Origin: Alcanivoracaceae bacterium
Lineage (GTDB): Bacteria > Pseudomonadota > Gammaproteobacteria > Pseudomonadales > Alcanivoracaceae
Direction of reading: 5' to 3'
DNA: 64,000 nt
NCBI GenBank assembly: GCA_023146255.1
Contig: JAGLCJ010000009.1
Coordinates: 62,001-126,000, forward strand
Positions 34,843 to 44,762 of the stretch are shown one piece after another. Position numbers and translations under genes: made by a program. Positions within the stretch are counted from its first letter, which is position 1. The number at the start of each line of letters is the position of its first letter. Under the pieces are notes generated by a model that saw only the letters and a list, made by a program, of their open reading frames with translations, did not search any database and was not told where the DNA came from.

Positions 34843-36896
34843 TACCAGTCTGCTCCCAGGGATACCATCAGGTGGCGATCAGGCAACGGATAGGCGTTAT
34901 ATACGCCCGGGCTGAAGCTGCTGCTGACGCCGTAATCGAACACAATTCTGTCTTCCAGGTTGTATACTCCGCCGCGCACCCAGAAGCCGTCTGCAAAGCG
35001 TGCCTCAATTTCAGCATCGGAGCGACGGTAGGACGGGATGCGCTCACCGAAGCTGTTGTTCTGGTCGTTGTCAAAATAACGGCGACCAACGTAACGCTGC
35101 GCCAGCGACACCGACAGCCAGGACAATGGCGCATAATCCAGACGCCCATAGGCGGTCTGTCTCGGCACCAGTGGCACCTCGTTATCCTCATAGACGCCCT
35201 TGCTGAACTGCGCCCGCTGGTAGCTACCATTCAGCGTCAACGTCAACGTCTCCAGCAACGGCCAGCGCGTGTTCAGTGCAACACCATGGCGACGGGTCGG
35301 ATCCAGGTTGACGTTTTCGAAGGCATTGGCGTCGTAATGAATCTCGTTGCGGAAGTTGCCACGCCAGGCAGTCAGCACGGCGCGATAACCCTGCCGCTGC
35401 CAGCGGGCTCCCGCGCTGTACAGGGTGCCAGTCTGGACATCGAGCGGATCAAGCGATGTGACAAACAGATTCGGATCCAGTTCGAAGAACTCGTCCACCG
35501 AAGCAAACCGGGCACTGCGTTCGGCGTTGGCAAAAACCGAAATGCTATCGCTCAGGTTCTGGCGAATACCGACATTCCAGATATCGGCACGCTGACTGAT
35601 ATCGAACGGCTCCGCCTCGGCATCACCACAGCAGGGCACGGTGGGGGCAGCCGGGTCATACTGATCGGCCGCCCGGGTGTAAACCCATTCATGCCGGACG
35701 CCCGCAGTAAACAGCGTGCTATCGGTCAACGCCACAGAGTCCATCAGATACAGGCCGGTGCTCTGCTGACGAATATCGACCCGATGTATCGGCTGGCTGA
35801 ACGTCATTTCATTCAGGGAAACATCCCGGCGGAAATCGGTTTCATGAAAATCCAGACCGGCAATCCACTGATGATGAAATGTCCCGGTTTCCAGCTGGCC
35901 GACCAGACGCGGGCTAAGGCTGAAATTCACCGTCTGCGCTTCGCTATAGCTGGTGTAGCCAAATCCGCCATCAATAAAGTACTGCTGCCGTTTGATCCGC
36001 CAGCCACTGTCGACATGCAAACGCAGATTCTCACGCAACTCCAGCTGCACGCCTGGCAACAGCTGCAGGCCCTGCTGGTCGGCCCAGTCATTCGGTGTTG
36101 CCGCACCGGTGGGGTCATCGCGCAACTCGTTGCTGCCACCGACAGGATCGACCCGCCGACCACCGGGCAACTCCAGCTCGCGGTTATCCGCCAGCAGGGT
36201 CAGCGAGGCATCAATGTCACGGGTATCGACACGCCAGTCGGCATAGGCAGTTTGCTGCTTGACCCGGTTGTTGTCGCGGTAGCCCTGACTGTCAAAGGCT
36301 TGCAGGGAAGCAAAGCCGCTTTGCGAGCCGGACTGGCGACCGGCATAAGCCTGCCCGCCCACCGTGTCATAACTGCCAGCCAGCGCTTCCACACCGGCAC
36401 CGTTGCGATGCTGCTGCCGGGTGACGATGTTGATGGCGCCGCCAACCGCGCCGTTACCGTAAAGCACCGCACCGCTGGCCGGCAGAATCTCAATACGCTC
36501 AATCGCCGCCAGCGGAATCGCGGCAAAATCCACCGCCGCCAGGTCGACATCGTTGAGACGTCGGCCGTTCAGCAGTATCAGCGTGTTCTGGGTGCCGGTG
36601 GCGCCGAAGCCGAGCAGATCAACACCGCTTTCCGCACCATTAATACCGTAGAAACGACTGGCATTGATGCCGGCCACGGTATCGAGCACATCGGCGAGAT
36701 TGTTGGCCGGAATATCATCAAGCTCTTCCGGGCCGAGAATAACGCTGCCCACCGGCAACAGATCCGCCACCGGAGTCAGACGTGAGGCACTGATCACCAC
36801 ATCATCAAGACGTGATTCATCAGCCAGTACCGGTGAAACCAACAGAAGCGCGCCAAACGCCAGCGCGCCCGCATTACGCAGGGGGTGTGTGAACAT
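34842..36896 (-). CDS. btuB: TonB-dependent cobalamin receptor, BtuB-like
   Basis: 684 residues from the ATG at 36896 (GGAGG seven bases upstream; the longer frame runs back into the riboswitch and is rejected). Signal peptide LAFGALLLVSPVLA, then a TonB-box-like LDDVVISASR, a plug domain (DIPANNLADVLDTVAGIN, NGRRLNDVDLAAVDF, IERIEILPASGAVLYGNGAVGG) and a 22-strand barrel ending in MVSLGADW with a terminal aromatic. The cobalamin riboswitch upstream and the adenosyltransferase downstream identify the ligand as a corrinoid. Strand loops are not similar enough by eye to say which one. Confidence 0.88.
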   Translation of the reverse strand: MFTHPLRNAGALAFGALLLVSPVLADESRLDDVVISASRLTPVADLLPVGSVILGPEELDDIPANNLADVLDTVAGINASRFYGINGAESGVDLLGFGATGTQNTLILLNGRRLNDVDLAAVDFAAIPLAAIERIEILPASGAVLYGNGAVGGAINIVTRQQHRNGAGVEALAGSYDTVGGQAYAGRQSGSQSGFASLQAFDSQGYRDNNRVKQQTAYADWRVDTRDIDASLTLLADNRELELPGGRRVDPVGGSNELRDDPTGAATPNDWADQQGLQLLPGVQLELRENLRLHVDSGWRIKRQQYFIDGGFGYTSYSEAQTVNFSLSPRLVGQLETGTFHHQWIAGLDFHETDFRRDVSLNEMTFSQPIHRVDIRQQSTGLYLMDSVALTDSTLFTAGVRHEWVYTRAADQYDPAAPTVPCCGDAEAEPFDISQRADIWNVGIRQNLSDSISVFANAERSARFASVDEFFELDPNLFVTSLDPLDVQTGTLYSAGARWQRQGYRAVLTAWRGNFRNEIHYDANAFENVNLDPTRRHGVALNTRWPLLETLTLTLNGSYQRAQFSKGVYEDNEVPLVPRQTAYGRLDYAPLSWLSVSLAQRYVGRRYFDNDQNNSFGERIPSYRRSDAEIEARFADGFWVRGGVYNLEDRIVFDYGVSSSFSPGVYNAYPLPDRHLMVSLGADW

Positions 36897-36954
36897 GATG
36901 TCCTCCCGAGTGCACCCGCCGTACATCGGATACGACAACGCCAGAGCGTGTCGC

Positions 36955-37125
36955 ACTATGCCTCGTGGCCGGTATCCGGGCTCCCGGTGTGGCTGTTGCC
37001 GGATCACCGCCTTCCCATGCTTTCGCACAGTGGCGTCTGGTGACCCATCACCGGTTACCGTTGCGGGGGCAGCACAGGTGTTTCACCTGTTTCCCGTTTA
37101 ACGCGAGGGCTTTGACACCGCCGCG
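36955..37125 (-). ncRNA. Cobalamin riboswitch
   Basis: On the minus strand the leader contains the standard B12-riboswitch segments in order: GTTAAACGGGAA, GGTGAAACACC-type hairpin, CTGCCCCCGCAACGGTAA, GCCACTG (the B12 box), GGGAAGGCGGT and AGCCCGGATACCGGCC. It lies 60 bases before the ATG of the receptor gene. High coenzyme B12 would shut off the receptor and adenosyltransferase. No separate terminator is obvious, so control is probably at translation. Confidence 0.95.
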
Positions 37126-37153
37126 CACCTCAAGGCGCGGCCACCATAGGGAT

Positions 37154-38050
37154 TTAACCCAGTTCGGTCAACAGCGCCTGATGCGCAGGCAGCGCCAGAC
37201 CGAGCTGGCCGGCCCGCCGCAGCAGATAACCGTTGATAAACTGAACCTCGGTGGGCCGGCCCGCCAGCACATCGGCGAGCATGGAGGAAGTATTGGCTGC
37301 CGTTTGTCGCGCCACCTCACAACTTCGTGCCAAGGTATCCGCTGGCCAGTCCGGGTAAAGCCGGGCGAGCAATGCATCCGCCTCCTGCGCCAGCAACTGC
37401 ATTCGCTGTTCGCGCTCGCCGGCGTCAAGCAGCTCGCCGTTACGGCAACGATATAACGCCGTCAGCGGATTGATCACGGCATTCACCGCCAGCTTCTGCC
37501 ACTGAGCGCGTTCGATATCTGCCGTCCAGCTTAGCCCTGGCCAATGCGGCTGCAGATCTGTCAGCCACGGCGGTGGCCGCGGACTGCCATCGCCGATCAG
37601 GGTGCGGTTCTCCGCCACCACCTGAATCTGTTCAGCATCGCGCCAGGCACCGTCGGTGCTGACAAGATGCAGGCAGCGCACTGTTCCGGGTAGCGTCAGG
37701 CCATCCAGCGAGCCCATGCCGTTCTGCAGCCGAACAATGTCTGCCTGCGGATGCATACGGGACAACAGCGGCTGTATTGCAGCGATGGTTTCGCCCGCTT
37801 TTACCGCAACAACAAGATGACGGATGGTGTCATTGTCATCCGCTGCAAGATGGATGCTGGAGGTTCGGCCATCAGGCCAGTGCAGCTGACGCTGGGCAGG
37901 TTGGTGATCGCGACTGATCAGCCGCAGTGAGAAGCCGGCGGCCAGCAGCCTTGCGGCGGCCAGCGATCCCATGCTGCCGGCACCGACAAGGTGCCAGACA
38001 TCAACCGCTGAGGGCTTGCTCAACAATGCGCTTGCCGTCGTGGGAGGCAT
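37154..38050 (-). CDS. panE: 2-dehydropantoate 2-reductase (ketopantoate reductase)
   Basis: 298 residues. It reduces ketopantoate to pantoate with NADPH in coenzyme A synthesis. Landmarks: the dinucleotide loop HLVGAGSMGSLAAARL, VVAVKAGET, LQNGMGSLD, and the catalytic-lysine helix WQKLAVNAVINPLTALY. The family usually begins two or three residues before the dinucleotide strand, so the first 18 residues here look like an extension; TTG codons at 38026 and 38023 are alternative starts. The 5' end overlaps the preceding GGDEF-type gene by about 50 bases in a different frame, implying translational coupling. Confidence 0.85.
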   Translation of the reverse strand: MPPTTASALLSKPSAVDVWHLVGAGSMGSLAAARLLAAGFSLRLISRDHQPAQRQLHWPDGRTSSIHLAADDNDTIRHLVVAVKAGETIAAIQPLLSRMHPQADIVRLQNGMGSLDGLTLPGTVRCLHLVSTDGAWRDAEQIQVVAENRTLIGDGSPRPPPWLTDLQPHWPGLSWTADIERAQWQKLAVNAVINPLTALYRCRNGELLDAGEREQRMQLLAQEADALLARLYPDWPADTLARSCEVARQTAANTSSMLADVLAGRPTEVQFINGYLLRRAGQLGLALPAHQALLTELG

Positions 38051-38957
38051 CCAGCCCGCGCAGCGAGCGAGTCAGTAGCAGCTCGCCGTCGATCTCGTCC
38101 TTGTCGGCGGATTTCATCAGCGACACACTGACAGACAGCTGGAAAAACCCGCCGGCAGTTTTGTAGGCACGATGATTCAAGCCGTCATACAAGCGCCGGA
38201 AACTGCCCGGGGTGGCGTTGGCACTGTCGGCCTGATGGGTAATCAGACAGAAATGATCCGGGCTGATGCGCGCCAGCACATCCATCGGCCGCACCAGCTG
38301 ACGCAACCGTCGACTGAATGCCAGCACCAGCTGTTGCGTCAAAGCCTTGCCATGGCGCTGCTCAAGGTCCGCATAGTGATCAATCCGGATCATCAGCAGA
38401 CAAGCTGCGCCACCACGCTGCCGGGACTGGCGCAGGGCGTCTTCAAGCCGCTTCAGGGCGTACTGCCGATTGCCGTAACCGGTCAGTGGATCAATCGTGG
38501 TTTGCTTGCGCAGTCTGGCGTTGGCGTCTATCAGCCGCTGGTTTTCCACCAGAATCCGGTTGTGAATACGGGTAATCCGCTCCGCCGCCATCACTCTTGG
38601 CAACAGCTGATCATTCATGGCGGATTTGTTGACGAAGTCATCGACGCCTTCATCGAAGGCCTTTTTCAGTGCCGAGACACCTTCACGGGCGGTCAGCAGA
38701 ATCACATAGGTGTAGCGGTTGGTGGATTCATCCAGCTGACGCACGCGTCGGGTCAGCTCCAGACCATCCATCTCCGGCATCAGCCAGTCCGCCACCAGCA
38801 CTGCCACCGGGCGTTCCTCCATCAGCACCAGCGCGGCGTTGGCACTGGAGGCATGACGAATATCGGTGTACCCGGCCGCTTTCAGGGAGCGGCCCACTAC
38901 GGCGCTGGAGAACTTGGCGTCATCGACAACCAGAATGCTGATATCGCGCTGGCTCAT
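38001..38957 (-). CDS. Response regulator with a degenerate GGDEF domain
   Basis: 318 residues. The receiver (1-125) is intact: VVDDAK, phospho-acceptor Asp in VLVADWLMPEMDG, Thr in LLTAREG, and Lys replaced in context DDFVNKSAM. A linker helix leads to a diguanylate-cyclase fold (TIDPLTGYGNRQYALKRL), but the signature that should read GG(D/E)EF is SPDHF (in LARISPDHFCLI), so c-di-GMP synthesis is unlikely. It may bind GTP or act as a protein-contact output. Last codons overlap panE. It is divergent from an AmpG-like gene with nothing notable in the 177-base gap. Confidence 0.85.
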   Translation of the reverse strand: MSQRDISILVVDDAKFSSAVVGRSLKAAGYTDIRHASSANAALVLMEERPVAVLVADWLMPEMDGLELTRRVRQLDESTNRYTYVILLTAREGVSALKKAFDEGVDDFVNKSAMNDQLLPRVMAAERITRIHNRILVENQRLIDANARLRKQTTIDPLTGYGNRQYALKRLEDALRQSRQRGGAACLLMIRIDHYADLEQRHGKALTQQLVLAFSRRLRQLVRPMDVLARISPDHFCLITHQADSANATPGSFRRLYDGLNHRAYKTAGGFFQLSVSVSLMKSADKDEIDGELLLTRSLRGLDASHDGKRIVEQALSG

Positions 38958-39134
38958 GGTAGAAGCGTGATCCTGTTCTTGTTTTTGTCTGCCAGAGACT
39001 ATAGCCGGTTGCCGTCCGCGTCGTCACCCGGCTTTTCCCGTCAGCGGCTCGGCCCATGCTTGTGATTAGCCGCGCAAATGCAGACTATACCGGCTTTATC
39101 CTGAGCCCTTGGCCGCCTGACGGGAGCGCAGTCT

Positions 39135-40457
39135 ATGTGGTTGATCGTTCGGGATGCCTGGCTGACCTACCGGCAGCCGCGCGTCCTGATCATGCTGTTG
39201 TTCGGCTTCTCCGCCGGGCTGCCGTTTCTGCTGGTGTTCTCGACCCTGTCGGCCTGGCTGCGCGATGTCGGCATCGAGCGCGCCACCATCGGCTATTTCA
39301 GCTGGGTCGGTATTCTGTTCTCGATCAAGGTGCTGTGGTCACCGGTGGTGGATCAATTGCGCCTGCCGTTTCTGCATCGCTGGTTCGGTCAACGCCGTAG
39401 CTGGCTGCTGCTGGCGCAGGCCGGCATTATCTCCGCCCTGCTGCTGATGACCGTAACCGGGCCGGTCGGCCATCTTGAGCGCTTTGCCTGGCTGGCACTG
39501 CTGGTCGCATTCTGCTCCGCCACTCAGGATATCTGCATCGATGCCTACCGGATCGAGTCGGCGCCTGAGGAGCTGCAGGGGGCCATGGCGGCCGGCTACA
39601 TCTTCGGCTATCGGGTTGCCATGCTGGTGGCCGGCGCCGGCGCTTTTTATCTCGCCGAGTACTGGTCCTGGGCACTGGCCTATCAGGGCATGGCGCTGTG
39701 CATGCTGGTCGGTGTGATCACCACGCTGGCGGTCAGCGAACCGGATATTCCGCCGCGCGAGTTTCTCTCCCACGGTGTTGCCCACTGGTTGCACCAGTCG
39801 GTGGTGATGCCGTTCATGGAGTTCTTCAACCGCTACGGCCGCCATGCACTGGTGCTGTTGCTGTTTATTTCGGTGTACCGGATCAGCGACATCACCATGG
39901 GTGTGATGGCCAATCCGTTCTATCTGGATATGGGATTCTCGAAAGACGACATCGCCAGCGTCGCCAAGTTTTTCGGCTTCTTCATGACCATCGCCGGTTC
40001 CGCCGTGGGCGGCGTGGCCGTGGTCCGCTACGGTATTCCAAGGCCGTTGCTACTGGGCGCTGTGATGGTGGCCAGCACCAATATCCTGTTCGCCATGATG
40101 GCCAGCAGCGAACCGAATCTGGCATGGCTGGCGCTGGTAATCAGCGCCGACAACCTCAGCGCCGGCTTCGCCAATGTCTGCTTTATTGCCTACCTGTCGA
40201 GCCTGACCAGCCGTCAGTTCACCGCCACCCAGTACGCCCTGTTCAGTTCGCTGATGACCCTGCCGGGCAAGTTTGTTGGCGGTTACAGCGGTGTGGTGGT
40301 GGATGAATTCGGTTACCCGGCATTTTTCAGTTATGCCGCTATCCTTGGCATTCCCGCCATCGTGCTGGCCTGGTATGTCTGGCAGCAATCAGCGAAACGC
40401 ACCGTAATGGCGAAAGCTGATCCGGCCGTTGATAGCAACGACCCCTTCGTTCGCTAG
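39135..40457 (+). CDS. AmpG-like MFS permease
   Basis: 440 residues with about twelve hydrophobic helices. The family marks of AmpG (inner-membrane importer of anhydromuropeptides) are visible: LLFGFSAGLPFLLVFSTLSAWLRDVGI near the start, FSWVGILFSIKVLWSPVVDQ, RRSWLLLAQ, and SATQDICIDAYRIE near residue 140. GGGAG lies about eleven bases before the ATG. It recycles cell-wall fragments, which in many relatives sets AmpC induction; no ampC or ampR is in this window. Some bacteria carry two AmpG paralogues, so transport of muropeptides is likely but not certain. The 3' end overlaps the convergent alkyltransferase-like gene by 69 bases. Confidence 0.82.
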   Translation: MWLIVRDAWLTYRQPRVLIMLLFGFSAGLPFLLVFSTLSAWLRDVGIERATIGYFSWVGILFSIKVLWSPVVDQLRLPFLHRWFGQRRSWLLLAQAGIISALLLMTVTGPVGHLERFAWLALLVAFCSATQDICIDAYRIESAPEELQGAMAAGYIFGYRVAMLVAGAGAFYLAEYWSWALAYQGMALCMLVGVITTLAVSEPDIPPREFLSHGVAHWLHQSVVMPFMEFFNRYGRHALVLLLFISVYRISDITMGVMANPFYLDMGFSKDDIASVAKFFGFFMTIAGSAVGGVAVVRYGIPRPLLLGAVMVASTNILFAMMASSEPNLAWLALVISADNLSAGFANVCFIAYLSSLTSRQFTATQYALFSSLMTLPGKFVGGYSGVVVDEFGYPAFFSYAAILGIPAIVLAWYVWQQSAKRTVMAKADPAVDSNDPFVR

Positions 40458-40709
40458 CAGGTCAAACTGTCGTTGCGCCGCCGCGCCGGTCATGCCGGAG
40501 CGGCCATCGCCGCGAATGATTCGCCACCACGGCAATTGCGAGCCCCTCGGCAAGGTCCCCATCAACCGACCGACAAAACGGGCATGCCGCGGAAACCCGG
40601 CCTGCGCCGCCACCTGGCCATAGCTGGCCACGCGACCGGACGGGATCGCCCCCATCACCTGATAGACCGCGTGGGCAAATTCGGATTGCGGATCAACCGC
40701 CACCGGCAT
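40389..40709 (-). CDS. Alkyltransferase-like protein (Atl/YbaZ type)
   Basis: 106 residues from the ATG at 40709, preceded by AAGGAG. This is the DNA-binding domain of O6-methylguanine methyltransferase (AHAVYQVMGAIPSGRVASYGQVA, then RFVGRLMG), but the reactive cysteine of the PCHR motif is replaced by tryptophan: LPWWRII. Such ATL proteins cannot accept alkyl groups; they flip and flag O6-alkylguanine for nucleotide excision repair. E. coli Atl has PWHR at this place. The overlap of 69 bases with the permease gene on the other strand means both C termini are coded by the same DNA. Confidence 0.88.
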   Translation of the reverse strand: MPVAVDPQSEFAHAVYQVMGAIPSGRVASYGQVAAQAGFPRHARFVGRLMGTLPRGSQLPWWRIIRGDGRSGMTGAAAQRQFDLLANEGVVAINGRISFRHYGAFR

Positions 40710-40751
40710 GTTGCTTCTCCTTGTGAACGACGACTTATGATGCCTGCAAAT

Positions 40752-40776
40752 AAAAAGGGCCGGCAAATGCCGGCCC
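40752..40776 (-). terminator. Intrinsic terminator of the SDR gene
   Basis: On the minus strand a nine-base GC stem (40768-40776 with 40757-40765, core GGGCCGGCA) is followed by five T (40756-40752), 28 bases after the SDR stop. Confidence 0.88.
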
Positions 40777-40803
40777 CGCGCAGCGCACGCAAAACTTTTT
40801 CAG

Positions 40804-41562
40804 TTAACGAAGACCGCCATCAGTATCAATACAGCGGCCGGTGAAATAGCTGTTCTCGAAGATAAACAGCACGCTCATGGCAATATGCTCCGGCTCGCCC
40901 AGACGCTTGAGCGGCACCGCGCCGATCAGACGATCACGTGCTTCCGGTTTCATCGCCGCGATCATGTCGGTGTTGATGGTGCCAGGCGCCACGGCACCGG
41001 TGCGGATGTTGTAGCGGGCCAGCTCTTTTGCCCAGACTTCCGCCAGCGCGGCAACACCGGATTTGGCCGCCGAATAGTTCGACTGCCCGAAGCTCCCCTG
41101 CCGGGCCAGCGAGGAAATGTTGACGATGGCGCCCTCTTCCACGCCAAGACGAATCATGTGCGCCGCCGCTTCCCGGCCGCAGAGGAACACGCCGGTCAGG
41201 TTGACGTCGATCACCGCCTGCCACTGCTGCAGGCTCATGGTGCTGATTTCGCCGTCTTTGGCTTTCACCAGCAGGCCATCGCGGGTAATGCCGGCGTTGT
41301 TGACCAGCCCGTGCAGACTGCCGAAATCGGCGACCACATCATTGAACAGTTTGACCACGTCTTCTTCTTTGGCGACGTTGGCCATATAGGCCTTGCCGTC
41401 ACCGCCAGCGGCCTTGCACTGGGCCACGGTTTCGTCAAGATCGGCCTGATTCAGATCGACGCAGGCAACCTTGGCACCCTTGCCGGCAAACATGGTGGCA
41501 ATGCCACGGCCCAGACCACGACCGGCACCGGTCACCACTACCACCTTGTCTTTCACATTCAT
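40804..41562 (-). CDS. Short-chain dehydrogenase/reductase, FabG-like
   Basis: 252 residues from the ATG at 41562 (GGGAG six bases upstream). Classical SDR: VVVTGAGRGLGRGIA cofactor loop, Asp in ACVDLNQ, NNAGITRD, catalytic Ser and Tyr-x3-Lys in NISSLARQGSFGQSNYSAAKSG, and APGTINTDMI. The NNAGITRDG start and ISSLARQGSFGQSNYSAAK are close to ketoacyl-ACP or acetoacetyl-CoA reductases. It stands alone with its own terminator, upstream of and divergent from groES. True substrate unknown; FabG and PhaB-like roles are both possible. Confidence 0.83.
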   Translation of the reverse strand: MNVKDKVVVVTGAGRGLGRGIATMFAGKGAKVACVDLNQADLDETVAQCKAAGGDGKAYMANVAKEEDVVKLFNDVVADFGSLHGLVNNAGITRDGLLVKAKDGEISTMSLQQWQAVIDVNLTGVFLCGREAAAHMIRLGVEEGAIVNISSLARQGSFGQSNYSAAKSGVAALAEVWAKELARYNIRTGAVAPGTINTDMIAAMKPEARDRLIGAVPLKRLGEPEHIAMSVLFIFENSYFTGRCIDTDGGLR

Positions 41563-41698
41563 GTTGCGCTCCCGAATCAGCTCAGACGAAGCGGCGATTA
41601 TGGTCACCGGTGCGCGCACTCGCCATGACAGGATCGCTCAGCCAGCCCTGCCATCGCGGCACCCTGTTGTTTTGCGTTCCTTGCTCGGTCTGCTTGGG

Positions 41699-41826
41699 TT
41701 TGGCAGTGAACGTCTCCGGAACCGTGTGAGGCAGGGATGCCGAACCCGAGCCTACAGGGACGTATTTACGGCGTGTTCCGGAGACCTCCATCCGCTGCTC
41801 TGGCCGTAGACGTTCACTGCCGAAAC
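41699..41826. repeat. Long-stem hairpin element, copy B
   Basis: Read on the minus strand this copy has the loop CACGCCGTAAATACGTCC...CTGTAGGCTCGGGTTCGG...CCTCACACG, nearly the same as copy C. The stem is in two parts: inner GTCTCCGGAAC (41712-41722 with 41775-41785, perfect) and outer GTTTGGCAGTGAACGTCT (41698-41715 with 41808-41826, one extra base). The right-hand arm carries a 22-base bulge (41786-41807) flanked by the repeated four bases GTCT/AGAC. It sits in the divergent space between the SDR gene and groES. Confidence 0.8.
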
Positions 41827-41905
41827 GGACCGAACTACTCCCTCCGACCGTGAATGTTCACTCCCCAAACAGACCAAAACCACCACACCAGTCAGTCCAG
41901 GCCCC

Positions 41906-41932
41906 CTTGAAACACCTCCCAACCACCCCCAC
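41906..41932 (+). promoter_or_regulatory. Candidate sigma-32 promoter of groESL
   Basis: CTTGAAA at 41906-41912 and CCCCAC at 41927-41932 with 14 bases between resemble the heat-shock consensus (CTTGAAA, then CCCCAT about 13-15 bases on). The -10 half is imperfect, so this is a candidate only. Confidence 0.45.
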
Positions 41933-41960
41933 AAAGGCCACCACTGGTGAGCGACAACCA

Positions 41961-41988
41961 TTGACTCGGCCACCCCGGTCACTATGAT
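41961..41988 (+). promoter_or_regulatory. Sigma-70 promoter of groESL
   Basis: TTGACT at 41961-41966, 16-base spacer, TATGAT at 41983-41988. The last T of the -10 box is the first base of the CIRCE element, so HrcA bound there would block this promoter directly. Confidence 0.75.
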
Positions 41989-42014
41989 TGGCACTCGCCA
42001 AGGTCGAGTGCTAA
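41988..42014. promoter_or_regulatory. CIRCE element 1 (HrcA operator)
   Basis: TTGGCACTC (41988-41996), nine bases, then GAGTGCTAA (42006-42014). Against the consensus TTAGCACTC-N9-GAGTGCTAA there is one mismatch in 18 positions, with exact spacing. This is the binding site of the HrcA heat-shock repressor. Confidence 0.9.
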
Positions 42015-42037
42015 CACTCAGCATCCCTGAGTGCTAA
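42011..42037. promoter_or_regulatory. CIRCE element 2, overlapping the first
   Basis: CTAACACTC (42011-42019), nine bases, GAGTGCTAA (42029-42037): two mismatches in the left half, right half perfect, spacing exact. It shares the last four bases of element 1, so two HrcA dimers would sit side by side, 23 bp apart. Confidence 0.75.
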
Positions 42038-42110
42038 CCCGGCCACCCGGTGGACCTTCAGATCCCCGCCGGTTCCCAGTTGCGAAACATCAACAAGGAG
42101 ACACACAGCA

Positions 42111-44103
<1,993 letters not shown>

Positions 44104-44130
44104 CCAGCCCGGTCACACCGACCCGATCGA

Positions 44131-44157
44131 AACCCCGCTGCGGCGGGGTTTCTTTTT
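44131..44157 (+). terminator. Intrinsic terminator of groESL
   Basis: AACCCCGC at 44131-44138 pairs with GCGGGGTT at 44143-44150, loop TGCG, then TCTTTTTTT. It lies 28 bases after the groEL stop. Confidence 0.9.
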
Positions 44158-44234
44158 TTACTCCGATCTTCACCCGCCATTGCTCCGCCTTCCTTCACGC
44201 TGGCAGCCCTGTTGTTATCTGTTCATGGTGACCT

Positions 44235-44759
44235 GTGTTGCGTGCCCTGCTTGTTTTGCTCGTCCTCGTCCATCTGGCTGGTTGCCAGAGCCAACGTCTG
44301 GAGCCGATCGCACTGGCCGGGCCAGTGGATATCCCCCGCTTTATGGGCGACTGGTATGTCATCGCCCATATTCCGCTGCCACCGGAGAAGCAGGCCTGGA
44401 ACGGCATCGAACGCTACGACCTGAATGAGGATGGCTCCATCACCACCACCTTCACCTTCCGCAAGGGTGGTGCCGATGGCGAGCAAAAGCGCTACACGCC
44501 CACCGCCTGGATAACGGATGATCCGTCCAACGCGGTGTGGAAAATGCAGTTTCTCTGGCCATTCAAGGCGGACTTCCGCATCGTCTGGCTCGATGAAAAT
44601 TATCAGACCACCATTATCGGCCGACAGAAACGCGACTACGTCTGGGTCATGGCACGCACCCCGCAAATCGACGACAACACCTATCAGAGTATGCTGGTCT
44701 TTCTGCAGCAGCAGGGCTATTCGCTGGAGAAACTGCGGCGAGTGCCGCAGCAGTGGTAA
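44235..44759 (+). CDS. blc: Outer-membrane lipocalin, Blc-like
   Basis: 174 residues. GTG start at 44235 is the best in frame; GGTGA lies just upstream. Lipoprotein signal with lipobox HLAGC (Cys17). Lipocalin motif 1 is FMGDWYVIAHIP (the GxW core), followed by beta strands NGIERYDLNEDGS, FTFRKGG, and the conserved LWPFKADFRIVWLDENYQTTIIG, which is typical of bacterial Blc. These bind lysophospholipids or fatty acids and help envelope upkeep. It is convergent with the diguanylate cyclase gene, three bases apart. Confidence 0.92.
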   Translation: MLRALLVLLVLVHLAGCQSQRLEPIALAGPVDIPRFMGDWYVIAHIPLPPEKQAWNGIERYDLNEDGSITTTFTFRKGGADGEQKRYTPTAWITDDPSNAVWKMQFLWPFKADFRIVWLDENYQTTIIGRQKRDYVWVMARTPQIDDNTYQSMLVFLQQQGYSLEKLRRVPQQW

Positions 44760-44762
44760 GGC

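Noticed and set aside
34872..36785. A 637-codon open frame on the plus strand
   Set aside because: It is antisense to the TonB receptor gene, whose protein has clear plug and barrel motifs; the plus-strand product has no recognisable domain. GC-rich codon bias opens such shadow frames.
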